From NCBI RefSeq assembly GCF_024346955.1, contig NZ_AP024883.1, positions 3,162,001 through 3,226,000 on the forward strand: DNA of 64,000 bases, written 5' to 3'. The position numbers and the translations under genes were made by a program. Source of the DNA: Vibrio mangrovi (GTDB lineage Bacteria > Pseudomonadota > Gammaproteobacteria > Enterobacterales > Vibrionaceae). The first letter of the stretch is position 1; each line of letters starts with the position of its first letter. A model generated the notes under the pieces. That model searched no databases, was not told where the DNA came from, and saw only the letters and a program-made list of their open reading frames with translations. Below are positions 32,774 to 41,160 of this stretch, one piece after another.

Positions 32774-33118
32774 TAACAGTATCTTTTAACCAAACTCTGT
32801 CTGTATAAATTCGGCAGAAAATACAGAATAACTTTTCATATCTAATTGTTTTTAATAACAATTCCACATGACCAATGTTGCAATTACAGCCAGTGTCTGC
32901 CTAAAGCACGATACAAAACTAGATACATATTTATCCATTAATAAAAATAGGTCAATGGCAAAAGAAACGCATCCAAAATTTATGGCTGAATGACAATGGG
33001 GCGTGCGACGTGAAATCGCATGAAGCGCTAACTGTCTGAATTTCTTCCCTCATGAATTGGCTCTCTTTACTTTTTAGTCAGAAAGTCACTAAATCCACTG
33101 AACTCAGGGGAAAAATCA
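32774..33118. repeat. ~343 bp direct repeat, copy 2
   Basis: Second copy of 26853-27194. It again begins, on the minus strand reading towards the cassette, in GATACTGTTA where the cassette starts. It contains CAGTGTCTGCCTAAAGCACG and CATCCAAAATTTATGGCTGA identically in both copies. No gene is evident. Confidence 0.85.
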
Positions 33119-33321
33119 CGGATGATTTTTCAGCTATTCTCTAACAAGAAGGCATGAGCAGGATGCGAATAAATCCGCCCCTGATAGCGAGTGCTGAAGC
33201 CCAAATAGATGTTTTTGGTTACTTTTGACATCTATCAAAAGTAACTGGTGCGCTATCACAGAGGTTGCTGAAATTGAAAGATTAATAGCGCATCAAACAG
33301 CATAACGATTCGCATCTTTAT
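33113..33321. repeat. Non-coding repeat DNA with palindrome element copy B
   Basis: A hairpin GAAAAATC-ACGGAT-GATTTTTC (33113-33134) and GAGCAGGATGCGAATAAATC are shared with the block at 33605-33665. Then comes GTTACTTTTG-N8-CAAAAGTAAC and a GCGCTAT ... ATAGCGC pair like copy A. No gene is seen between 32759 and 33820 other than repeats. Confidence 0.65.
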
Positions 33322-33484
33322 TAACCTTCCCAGCCTTTGGCTCCGGAATATGACGCACTATGAGTTTTGTGGTTTCAGAAACATGAGTGTCATGTGCGCC
33401 AGTTCATCTTTCAAAGATGGAAGATGAACCAGAAAATCTTTTTTGTCTGGCTTGGTTACTTGTGAGCCAGGAACGGTTTTTATG
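33322..33484. repeat. 163 bp direct repeat, copy 2
   Basis: Same length and orientation as 24470-24632. A 70-codon minus-strand frame crosses it, but the equivalent frame is stopped in copy 1 and there is no ribosome binding site, so I do not call a gene. Confidence 0.85.
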
Positions 33485-33564
33485 AGTCCTCCTGACTCAG
33501 AAAAACCTAAAATTTCTTCCCTGAAATTTTTCCTTATTGCAGCAGATCCCATTAATTTTTTATC

Positions 33565-33795
33565 TCGCAAAAAGTCAGAAGCCGATTGAATCCACTGAGC
33601 TCAGGGGAAAAATCAAGGATGATTTTTCAGGATTTGCTGAGCAGGATGCGAATAAATCCGCCCCTGATAGCGTGCGCTAAAGCCAAATCAAAGGCATTTT
33701 GGGATACTTTTGCTGCCGGGCAAAAGTATCTGGGGCGCATATGATGAGGCTCTTGAGATTGACTTAGGTTGGGCGCACCAAACCACAGCATAACA
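33565..33795. repeat. Non-coding repeat DNA with palindrome element copy C
   Basis: Shares AATCCACTGAGCTCAGGGG, the GAAAAATC...GATTTTTC hairpin and GAGCAGGATGCGAATAAATC with copy B. Then GATACTTTTG-CTGCCGGG-CAAAAGTATC forms a strong hairpin, followed by GGGGCGC and GGGCGCACCAAACCACAGC. It ends 25 bases before the stop of the Clp-N gene. Confidence 0.65.
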
Positions 33796-33820
33796 ATTTA
33801 CATCTCTAATTGGCTTCATC

Positions 33821-34327
33821 CTATATTGAAAGGAGTTCGTCTCTGGCTGCTTTAGCCAGCGACTCATTATCTACTCCCAAAACTTTAAACGCTCTTGGCA
33901 CCACACCGTGTTTTATGGAAGCAGCCACAATGATTACGTGGGCGCTTTGAAGAGGACGACTGTTATCCTCTTTTTTCAGCGCATAAAGAGATTTCATTAA
34001 ATCTTGGCCTGAAGGATGTGAATCGAGAAGGATTTTGTCTGATTTTATCGGCTCTGGCGTAATCTCCGTCGCTTGCCCACTGATACCGATAGAGCTTAGC
34101 GCCTCATCATACTGCGCTTTTATAGCACTTTTGAATTTATTGGCATCGATGCCAAACTTGTCAAATACTCTCTTCGCTGTACCGTCTTCCAGATTGAGTG
34201 CAGAAAGTACAAAGTGTTCAGCTCCTGGCTTTTCTTCGCCCATGATATTGGCCTGCTCTTCTGCTCCGGGTATTAACTTTCCAATGGTTTTCATATCTCG
34301 AAAACGTAATAGAAGACGCTTAAACAT
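33821..34327 (-). CDS. Stand-alone Clp N-domain (ClpA/ClpC repeat) protein
   Basis: A 168-residue protein with two Clp_N-type repeats: GAEHFVLSALNLEDGTAKRV with FDKFGID (about 38-66), and SAHVIIVAASIKHGVVPRAF with KVLGVD (about 128-155). It lacks any AAA+ ATPase module, so it cannot unfold proteins by itself; it may act as an adaptor or competitor for Clp machinery. The ATG at 34327 has AAGGA nine bases upstream and overlaps the HTH gene by eight bases. Paired HTH/Clp-N genes occur in many bacteria, but I know no experimental role. Confidence 0.8.
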   Translation of the reverse strand: MFKRLLLRFRDMKTIGKLIPGAEEQANIMGEEKPGAEHFVLSALNLEDGTAKRVFDKFGIDANKFKSAIKAQYDEALSSIGISGQATEITPEPIKSDKILLDSHPSGQDLMKSLYALKKEDNSRPLQSAHVIIVAASIKHGVVPRAFKVLGVDNESLAKAARDELLSI

Positions 34328-34559
34328 CGCTTTTTCCTTTTTGGCTCGTTGTACTCTGAATGTATGCAGCGTGGCGTTTATGGGCCGCTTGTTTTGAAAC
34401 ACCCAGTGCTTCGGCAACTTGCGACCAACTCCACCCTTGGGCAATGGCTTCTTTGACGGCTTGTCTTTCCAGTTGCTCTGCCATATGGCGAAGCGCAACG
34501 ACAGCAGCAAGCGCATCTTCGGGGTTATTTGGTGATGGAAGTGATTTTATATCTTTCAT
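34320..34559 (-). CDS. Small HTH protein paired with the Clp-N gene
   Basis: A 79-residue protein. Residues about 35-68 form a helix-turn-helix (AVKEAIAQGWSWSQVAEALG followed by VSKQAAHKRHAAY) of the kind encoded before Clp-N-domain proteins. The ATG at 34559 has no ribosome binding site: the operator GTTGACG ends one base before it. Predicted to be a local repressor of the two-gene unit through the two GTCAAC-N4-GTTGAC sites upstream. Confidence 0.8.
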   Translation of the reverse strand: MKDIKSLPSPNNPEDALAAVVALRHMAEQLERQAVKEAIAQGWSWSQVAEALGVSKQAAHKRHAAYIQSTTSQKGKSDV

Positions 34560-34560
34560 G

Positions 34561-34605
34561 CGTCAACATTAGTTGACGGGCAGAAGATTGTCAACCAATG
34601 TTGAC
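34561..34605 (-). promoter_or_regulatory. Promoter with two overlapping operators for the HTH/Clp-N pair
   Basis: Two perfect GTCAAC-N4-GTTGAC palindromes lie at 34562-34577 (spacer ATTA) and 34590-34605 (spacer CAAT), centres 28 bases apart. On the minus strand TTGACA, a 17-base spacer and TAATGT form a promoter in which the -35 lies in one operator and the -10 in the other. The start codon begins six bases past the -10, so the transcript may be leaderless. Confidence 0.7.
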
Positions 34606-34754
34606 GAATCTAAACTGAAGGAAGGGCGATGCAGGCATCTAAGAAATGATATGAATCCTCTCTAAACAACCTCATCAGCATAATGATGAGCTTCCGCCGA
34701 CAAGCGCCGAAATTCGGCCTGAGCGGATGCCCGGATTGAGTTGGCTTCTATATT

Positions 34755-34829
34755 GAGTTGACCTCGATAAAGAGTATCTGGGGCGCAAGTGAAAATGCGA
34801 TTGAAACTGACTGAGGCCGGGCGTATCAA
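34755..34829. repeat. Imperfect-palindrome repeat element, copy D
   Basis: GAGTATCTGGGGCGCAAG followed by GATTGAAACTGACTGAGG and GGGCGTATCAAACAATA; a shortened relative of copy C without its left hairpin arm. It marks the right edge of the accessory interval next to ytfP. Confidence 0.55.
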
Positions 34830-34844
34830 ACAATACTCCAAAAC

Positions 34845-35195
34845 TCAGATCCGCTGACACCAATCCCCGGAAGCAATCGTCTTCGTCAGCCTTGAGACAT
34901 CCTGATAAAGATAGATCCAGGCCATGCCAAACGGTGTTTCAATACTTTCCCGGCGGTATTCAACCGGTACATCTTCCAGTTCATCCAGACGGGACAGGGT
35001 TTTGTCATCAACGACGTAGATTTCCCCCATCACCGATTGATGCCCTTCGATCAGGCCCGGATACGGCCCCAGATCATAAAGGGTGAATTCCGGCGGGGTT
35101 TCGTAGTATCCAAGCATCGGGCAGTCTCCCAGATGCCAGTGATTATCTTCACCATCACGCAATGTGCCGTAAACAAATACTAACTGTTGCTGCAT
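34845..35195 (-). CDS. ytfP: Gamma-glutamylcyclotransferase-fold protein YtfP
   Basis: Small BtrG/GGCT-fold protein of 116 residues. It opens with LVFVYGTLRDGEDNHW, whose YGTL loop is the family's binding signature, and later shows GEIYVVDDKTLSRLDELED, including the conserved acidic residue. The reaction for YtfP itself is unproven. The ATG at 35195 has AGGAG five bases upstream. It follows tamB on the same strand, matching E. coli tamA-tamB-ytfP. Confidence 0.92.
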   Translation of the reverse strand: MQQQLVFVYGTLRDGEDNHWHLGDCPMLGYYETPPEFTLYDLGPYPGLIEGHQSVMGEIYVVDDKTLSRLDELEDVPVEYRRESIETPFGMAWIYLYQDVSRLTKTIASGDWCQRI

Positions 35196-35264
35196 AAACA
35201 CTCCTTGTTCACCCTCTACAACGCTGTATCGGATTCAGCCCGCCGCTTTTGTGGCCTGAGAATC

Positions 35265-38200
35265 CTAATCAAATTCGAACTGGTACAGGACATTCATTGT
35301 GCTGGTCAATCCGGATACCGCTTCAATATATAAATCACTCATCAGACGATAGCGCACCGTAAACTCACCGACTGAATTAAAAATACCAACACCGTATTTC
35401 ACTTGCAATCCCGGCAGAATATAGCCACTAACCGTCACCTGAGAGTCTTCACCGGCTCCGGAAGTGTCTAACTGCAAATCCTGAACACCGAAGGCTTGGC
35501 CGATCTCTCCGACCAGTTTCCCGCTCTGAGCCAGACTCAGACCAATCAGGCTGGTCGTCAATGCCCCATTGTTCGATTCTGCATCCAGATTCTGCCCCCG
35601 GATCAGATAAGACAGCGCATTTGCCTGTGCCATTGCCGGATTGGAAAAAATCGATACCGACGGATTATCTGCCGGACCGTCAACCTTAATGCCGACAGTG
35701 ACATCATCTTCAATGTTATCCGGATTGCGGATCGCAGTAATTGCCACATACGGCTGACTGACCGGGCCATTCATAATCACTTTGCCCTGCTGAATCACCA
35801 GATCCTGTCCCAGAGAACGATAAGTCCCGTTCAGAATATTCACTTCACCAGTCATAAACGGCGCATTGTCACGCTGTGAAATCGTCAGTCCACCCTGAAG
35901 GTTTCCGTCCAGTCCAAATGCAGATAACCGCACTTTTTTCCCCAGTGTCACGGTTACATGACTCTCCAGCGTAAACGGCAATGACTGCTGCTGTTCTACC
36001 GGCTGAGAATGGCGAATAATCACCTGATCCTTAGAAACCCGGACCGCACTATCCGGCAACTCATCAACCGTAATGTCGCCTTCCGGTATTTCGACTGTCC
36101 CTTCAACTCTGGCAATCTTCGGCGTCAGCGTCAGCGTCATATCCGGAATTGCCCTGAGTTTCACATAAGGCGGAAAATCGATATCAACCCCATCGGCATA
36201 CAGCCGGGAGTGAACTGCCCATGCGTCCATTTTAGCCCAGTCGGCATCGCCCTGAAGATGTAACTCACCTTCTGGCGTCTGCACCAGTGCTGAAAGCTGA
36301 GCCTGATAACCCTGAAAACGGATGTCGATGTTGCCCTGACGAATATCAACCGGTGTCACTTCACCCTGTAACTGTAGCTGACTCACGGCAAGTTTGCCTT
36401 CAATCTGCGGATGCAGTATTGGCCCATGTACTTTCAGGCGCCCGTCAACGATCGAACCGAACTCACTGTAATCGCCGAGCAAAGATTGCATCAGGCTCAG
36501 ATCCAGCCGGTTCACATCGATGTTGCCGGTGATGTGCTTTTGCTGCCGGTTAATGTCCGGAATGGTCACCGCTAAATCAAGCACACCGTGTTCCGCTAAA
36601 TCAATCCGGCCGGACGCAGCAAGATGGTCATCCTTCAGGTTCATCTGTAACTGCATCTGTTGCCATGCAACCACCAGCGATTTTGTTTCCATCTGCTGCT
36701 GTAGCTGCCCCTGTTCTACCGTCACCGTCAGCTCGGCTTCGGGAGGCTGCTTCTGATCCGGCCCCTGCGCCCACTTCAGAAACGCTTGTGCATTTAACTT
36801 TCCCTCAACCGTGGTTTCTTCAGGCAGCAGATGGGCCAGCCGGGACAGATCCAATTGATGAAGAGACAGATGAAACTGACCGGATGACGGACTGATCGTT
36901 GTATCCTGATCCAGACACAACGATGATGATCCGTCTCGCCAGCAGTGAGCCTGGACGCTCAACTGCTGCTCCTTCGGCATCAACGTCATTTTGACCGGCG
37001 CACTTAAAGTCAGATGATGCTTATCCAGAGACAGTTCCGCCTGCTCAAGCATGCCCTGCCATACACGAAATGTTTGATCGGTCGAACCGGCAATCTGTAC
37101 CTGAATCCGTCCTTCCGGTGCATCAGCATCCAGCTTGAACTGATGTTGGGTGAGATCGCCCTTTCCGCTCAGCATCAACGTCTTCACGGCGTAATCCTGA
37201 TAACGCCCCTGAGTCATATTCAGGACAACATCACCGCGCATTTCAGGAAAACCGGCAAGCTTGCCCTTTAAAAAGACCTCTTTGGCCTGAATCTCATTAT
37301 GCCAGCGCAACTGCTTACCGGTCAGAGCGACATTCGCTTCAGGATGACGGAGATTTCCCCGCATACGGATTTTTCCCTGAATGGTTCCTTTCCCACCCGG
37401 CAGACTCTTTGATAAATCGGGAATCGCAACCGCCACGTCCATATTCCACTGCTGATCAAGTGTTCCCTGAGCCCGGATCTGATTCTGACCGTGAGAAAAG
37501 ACCAGTGCCGGAGTCGAAGCTTTAATCTGCATATTTTCCGTTTCACCGGAAAGCATCAGTGGACCGGCAATATGCAGCGGATACTGTTTCAGTTCTCCGT
37601 TCAGCTCCAGTTGGGTGACATCAAGCTGCCATTTCTGATCGGAGAGGGAAGCATTCAGATCAATCTGACCCGCCAGTTTACCGGGGAAATCAGGCCATTG
37701 AGCCTGCGGTTCGATCTGCCGGAATGCCAACTGAGAACCGAGTTCCAGCGTTTTTTCCCAGTTGAAATGACTTTGTCCGCTCACGGTGCCGTTCAGGGTA
37801 TTCACTTGCAACGTTGCCAGATCCAATTGTGTCAGTGACCCTTTGCCGGAAATATCAAATTTCGCGGATGGAATATCTTTACCGTCAACCTGCCCCTGAA
37901 GTGCAAGCGTGTAGTTGTCGAGCTGCCCTTTCAGATTCAAATGGGCAAGATCCAGCTGATATTGTGAGTCTCCCGTCAGTGGCCACTGCCCGGAGAAATC
38001 CCGGACGGTGATTTCAAACGGCAAGCCTTCTGTTATGGGTTCAAGCTGAGCTGAAATATCAGCCTGTACTCGTTCACCCAGTCCTGCGTCTACCTTCATC
38101 TTTGCCAGACTGCCACGCAAATGTGCAGTAACCGTCTGCCCGTTGATTTCCGGCAGATGCAACACCGAATTCAACTGGATATTCAGCGGATAACCTCCGG

Positions 38201-39032
38201 ATAGTGTCGCCTGACCTTGTGCGGCAACATCCAGCTCCGGTGTCGACACTTCTAACTGTTGTAAACGAACCCGGTGCCGGAACGCCTGACCGGAAACATG
38301 AAGCTGTTTAATCTCCTGGGCCAGTCCGCCGCGAATATTCATCCCTTCCAGACTGAATTCATTCAGGCGGACATCAACCGGAATCCAGACTTCAGGCAAT
38401 GTGACTGCCGGATATGAAAAAGAGGAGAGTGATGATGCTGCCGTCTGTTGTGATTCCGGTGACGTATGGAGATCAACAGTAATCTGCCGCAATGCTGTTT
38501 TATCCAGCGTCAGCCGGCTCCTGTACCACGAAAAACCACCACTGAACTGCTGCCACTGAATCCGCATTTGTGGTAATTCCAGAATGATATCTTCCAGTGA
38601 GAAATGGGAAACAGTAATTGGAACCGGCAAACTGATCACCGGATAAGGGTCTGAATCAGTATCATCAGGCCCGGAAGGCTGGCTATCTTCCGGCAGGGAA
38701 AGGTGTGCTCCACGAACAGTCAGGGAATCAAGACACAGTGAGGGCTGAAACAGGCAGCGACTCCGTATGGACAATCCGACCTGCGCAAGCTGAACCGCCA
38801 GTTGTGTCTGTGAATCAGCGTACACCACATCATGCAGACTCATCTCTCCGCCTAAAATGCCCTCGGCCCGCTCAATACGAAGCCCCGGTACAAAACGCTC
38901 AGCTCCGGTAACCGCCAGATGCAGTCCGGCAGGTGTATATAACAGAAATGCTGTCAGTGAAATCAACAGCGCCAGCACTAGTACCACGGCAATCATTAAC
39001 CACTGACTGGTGCGTAACGCAAGCCGAATCAT
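35265..39032 (-). CDS. tamB: Translocation and assembly module subunit TamB
   Basis: Inner-membrane anchored, periplasm-spanning bridge-like lipid-transfer protein that works with TamA in outer-membrane homeostasis. One N-terminal membrane helix (about residues 12-33) is followed by a very long beta-taco body. The C-terminal DUF490 domain (about 900-1255) holds GKVIMNGPVSQPYVAITAI, DNPSVSIFSNPAMAQANALS and the final strands ending YQFEFD. Length 1255 matches E. coli TamB (1259). It overlaps tamA by four bases. Confidence 0.96.
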   Translation of the reverse strand: MIRLALRTSQWLMIAVVLVLALLISLTAFLLYTPAGLHLAVTGAERFVPGLRIERAEGILGGEMSLHDVVYADSQTQLAVQLAQVGLSIRSRCLFQPSLCLDSLTVRGAHLSLPEDSQPSGPDDTDSDPYPVISLPVPITVSHFSLEDIILELPQMRIQWQQFSGGFSWYRSRLTLDKTALRQITVDLHTSPESQQTAASSLSSFSYPAVTLPEVWIPVDVRLNEFSLEGMNIRGGLAQEIKQLHVSGQAFRHRVRLQQLEVSTPELDVAAQGQATLSGGYPLNIQLNSVLHLPEINGQTVTAHLRGSLAKMKVDAGLGERVQADISAQLEPITEGLPFEITVRDFSGQWPLTGDSQYQLDLAHLNLKGQLDNYTLALQGQVDGKDIPSAKFDISGKGSLTQLDLATLQVNTLNGTVSGQSHFNWEKTLELGSQLAFRQIEPQAQWPDFPGKLAGQIDLNASLSDQKWQLDVTQLELNGELKQYPLHIAGPLMLSGETENMQIKASTPALVFSHGQNQIRAQGTLDQQWNMDVAVAIPDLSKSLPGGKGTIQGKIRMRGNLRHPEANVALTGKQLRWHNEIQAKEVFLKGKLAGFPEMRGDVVLNMTQGRYQDYAVKTLMLSGKGDLTQHQFKLDADAPEGRIQVQIAGSTDQTFRVWQGMLEQAELSLDKHHLTLSAPVKMTLMPKEQQLSVQAHCWRDGSSSLCLDQDTTISPSSGQFHLSLHQLDLSRLAHLLPEETTVEGKLNAQAFLKWAQGPDQKQPPEAELTVTVEQGQLQQQMETKSLVVAWQQMQLQMNLKDDHLAASGRIDLAEHGVLDLAVTIPDINRQQKHITGNIDVNRLDLSLMQSLLGDYSEFGSIVDGRLKVHGPILHPQIEGKLAVSQLQLQGEVTPVDIRQGNIDIRFQGYQAQLSALVQTPEGELHLQGDADWAKMDAWAVHSRLYADGVDIDFPPYVKLRAIPDMTLTLTPKIARVEGTVEIPEGDITVDELPDSAVRVSKDQVIIRHSQPVEQQQSLPFTLESHVTVTLGKKVRLSAFGLDGNLQGGLTISQRDNAPFMTGEVNILNGTYRSLGQDLVIQQGKVIMNGPVSQPYVAITAIRNPDNIEDDVTVGIKVDGPADNPSVSIFSNPAMAQANALSYLIRGQNLDAESNNGALTTSLIGLSLAQSGKLVGEIGQAFGVQDLQLDTSGAGEDSQVTVSGYILPGLQVKYGVGIFNSVGEFTVRYRLMSDLYIEAVSGLTSTMNVLYQFEFD

Positions 39033-40747
39033 AGCTCCGGCCCCAGCGTAAAGTGGATCTGGAATTCATCTCCTGGCGTAGTATCCAGTCCCCAGGCGAA
39101 ATCGAGGCGCACCGGTCCAATCGGAGACACCCAGCGCACACCGAAGCCGGTGCCCCGCTTCCAGTCCGGGGTGTCATTAAAAGCATCACCATAATCGTAA
39201 AATAGTGCGCCCCACCAGTTACCATACAGGTTGTATTGGTATTCCAGCGATGCCGTCGCAAGATATTTCGCACCACTGCGCGAGCCACTTGCATCGCGCG
39301 GGGAAATCGATTCGTATCCATAACCGCGGATACTATTGTCTCCCCCGGCAAAAAATCTCAGCGACGGAGAAACCTGACTGAAGTCATCGACTAAATTCGC
39401 ACCACCATCCAGCCGTAACAGGCCACGATGCCGGTCATTATAAGTGCGAATCCACGAAGTCCCTGCCTGAATCCTCAAAATATCGGTTTCCGAGTGAAAG
39501 TTCTCATTACCGTATTCCAGCGTCAGTGTTTCTTTGTCACCCCAGGTCAGCAAGCGCTTACCCCGAATCCGGGTGCGGGTAAAGGTGATCCCCGGAAGGA
39601 CAAACTGACCGACATCATCCAGATCGCCCTGTTCATAGTTCTCAATCAGATAACGGGTAAAAATAGTCCGGTGCCATCCATTCGACAAACGCCAGTGTCT
39701 TTCCAGCGAGAGATTGGATTCAATACTTTGCGTATCCAGATTATCAACCCGTTTCAAACCATACTGAATCTGATAATACTGATTCAGTACATCTTCCAGC
39801 GGGATTTTATAACTTGCCGAAACGACCTGTTCCGGCTCTGACAATGAGAAACGACTACTGAAACTGTGCCCACGATTATTGAACCAAGGTTTATTCCATT
39901 TCAGCAGAACTTCAGGCCCGACGTCGGTCGAATAGCCTAACCCGGTTTCAATCTGATTTTTACTCGCCGGGGTCAGAGTGACATTCATTGGTAAATCACG
40001 CTGTGTATCAAGATGGCTCAAATCCGGTTCAACTAATACAGAAGCAAACCAGTCGGTACTCGCCAGACGTTGATTGAATTCTCCCACCTTGGAAACCAGA
40101 TACGGATCGCCGGGCCGGTATGTCTGAAGTGAAGCAACCCGTTCCGGATCGATCTGACTGCCGACCATAATGGTCTGCCCGAAACGATAACGAATCCCAC
40201 TGTTAAAATGCAGCACCACACGAGCCAGATTTTCATCGGCCAGGATCTCTAAACGGTTTTCTGCAAACGTCCCGTTAAAATAACCTCTTTCCAGAGCTAA
40301 GCTCTGTAGCCCGGATTTCAGTTGCTCATAATCTTCATGATTGAGGATTTCACCTTTTTTCAGCCGACTATTCTCAACCAAACGGATAAAATCCTCATCA
40401 CTACGTGCTTCTCCCGTTAACTGAATATCGGCAGAATCAATATAAGTGGGCGGACCGGGCTCCACATCAGCCTGAATTTCAGAATTTTCCTGATCATATT
40501 CAAAACTGATCACCGGATGATAGTAGCCGAGAGCCTGCAAAGCCTGTGATATGTTGTCTTCAATACGGGCGCGAAAACGTAAGCGGGGAGAATAGTCACT
40601 CTGAGGAATTGACGAAAGGTAAGCTTCTACATTGTTATACAAATCCCCACTCAATCCGTTAATCTTTAAAGATATCTGACGCTCAGCAGATACCGCTGAG
40701 AAGCACAGAACAGACAGTAAACAGAAAAGCGTTAAATATCGTCTCAT
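39029..40747 (-). CDS. tamA: Translocation and assembly module outer-membrane subunit TamA
   Basis: Omp85-family outer-membrane protein partner of TamB. A signal peptide (residues 1-21) precedes three POTRA domains (about 25-260) and a 16-strand barrel. Omp85 landmarks are FFAGGDNSIRGYGYESISPRD and GTGFGVRWVSPIGPVRLDFAWGLD-like wording near the end, with a C-terminal aromatic-rich strand. Length 572 is usual (577 in E. coli). Divergent from msrA, as in E. coli. Confidence 0.96.
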   Translation of the reverse strand: MRRYLTLFCLLSVLCFSAVSAERQISLKINGLSGDLYNNVEAYLSSIPQSDYSPRLRFRARIEDNISQALQALGYYHPVISFEYDQENSEIQADVEPGPPTYIDSADIQLTGEARSDEDFIRLVENSRLKKGEILNHEDYEQLKSGLQSLALERGYFNGTFAENRLEILADENLARVVLHFNSGIRYRFGQTIMVGSQIDPERVASLQTYRPGDPYLVSKVGEFNQRLASTDWFASVLVEPDLSHLDTQRDLPMNVTLTPASKNQIETGLGYSTDVGPEVLLKWNKPWFNNRGHSFSSRFSLSEPEQVVSASYKIPLEDVLNQYYQIQYGLKRVDNLDTQSIESNLSLERHWRLSNGWHRTIFTRYLIENYEQGDLDDVGQFVLPGITFTRTRIRGKRLLTWGDKETLTLEYGNENFHSETDILRIQAGTSWIRTYNDRHRGLLRLDGGANLVDDFSQVSPSLRFFAGGDNSIRGYGYESISPRDASGSRSGAKYLATASLEYQYNLYGNWWGALFYDYGDAFNDTPDWKRGTGFGVRWVSPIGPVRLDFAWGLDTTPGDEFQIHFTLGPEL

Positions 40748-41160
40748 ACAGCCGTTTTGTAACGTGAATAGGATGAAGTGTTAAAACAATATCTTAACCG
40801 TAGACAAGCCTTTCGTCTGTATACTTTGCGTAAATTTTACCTTTTGGACGCATTTTACTCGGTCAATCCCTGTATGGGATGGTCATCGTTTGTCCGACCT
40901 TTCTTGTCGGGCTCATCCAATGGCAACACGAGAGATAATCAGGATTGATTCATGCTGTTTCTGCGGTCTGAACTTCATCTCTGGAAGCCAGTTAACACTT
41001 TTCACTCAACCGTACAAAACACCATCATTCTCTGACTATTTTTACCGCAGAAAAACAACAAGCCGGTTCGCGTCTCATAAAATATGAACTACATTTATAA
41101 ACCCAACACCCCAAGACACATCCTTACACATGCCATATGAAGATAATACAAGGTAAAGTC
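40748..41160. other. Intergenic region between divergent tamA and msrA
   Basis: About 410 bases that must hold both promoters. A short inverted repeat CCGAC-CTTTCTT-GTCGG lies near 40893-40911, without a T tract. No frame has a ribosome binding site and a protein-like composition; I see no gene. Confidence 0.4.

Noticed and set aside
33358..33570. 70-codon minus-strand frame across the second 163 bp repeat
   Set aside because: The equivalent frame in the first copy is interrupted by TAA, and no ribosome binding site precedes it.
24384..34844. Interval as a prophage or integrative conjugative element
   Set aside because: No integrase, structural, replication or transfer genes are present, and the flanks are not a tRNA.
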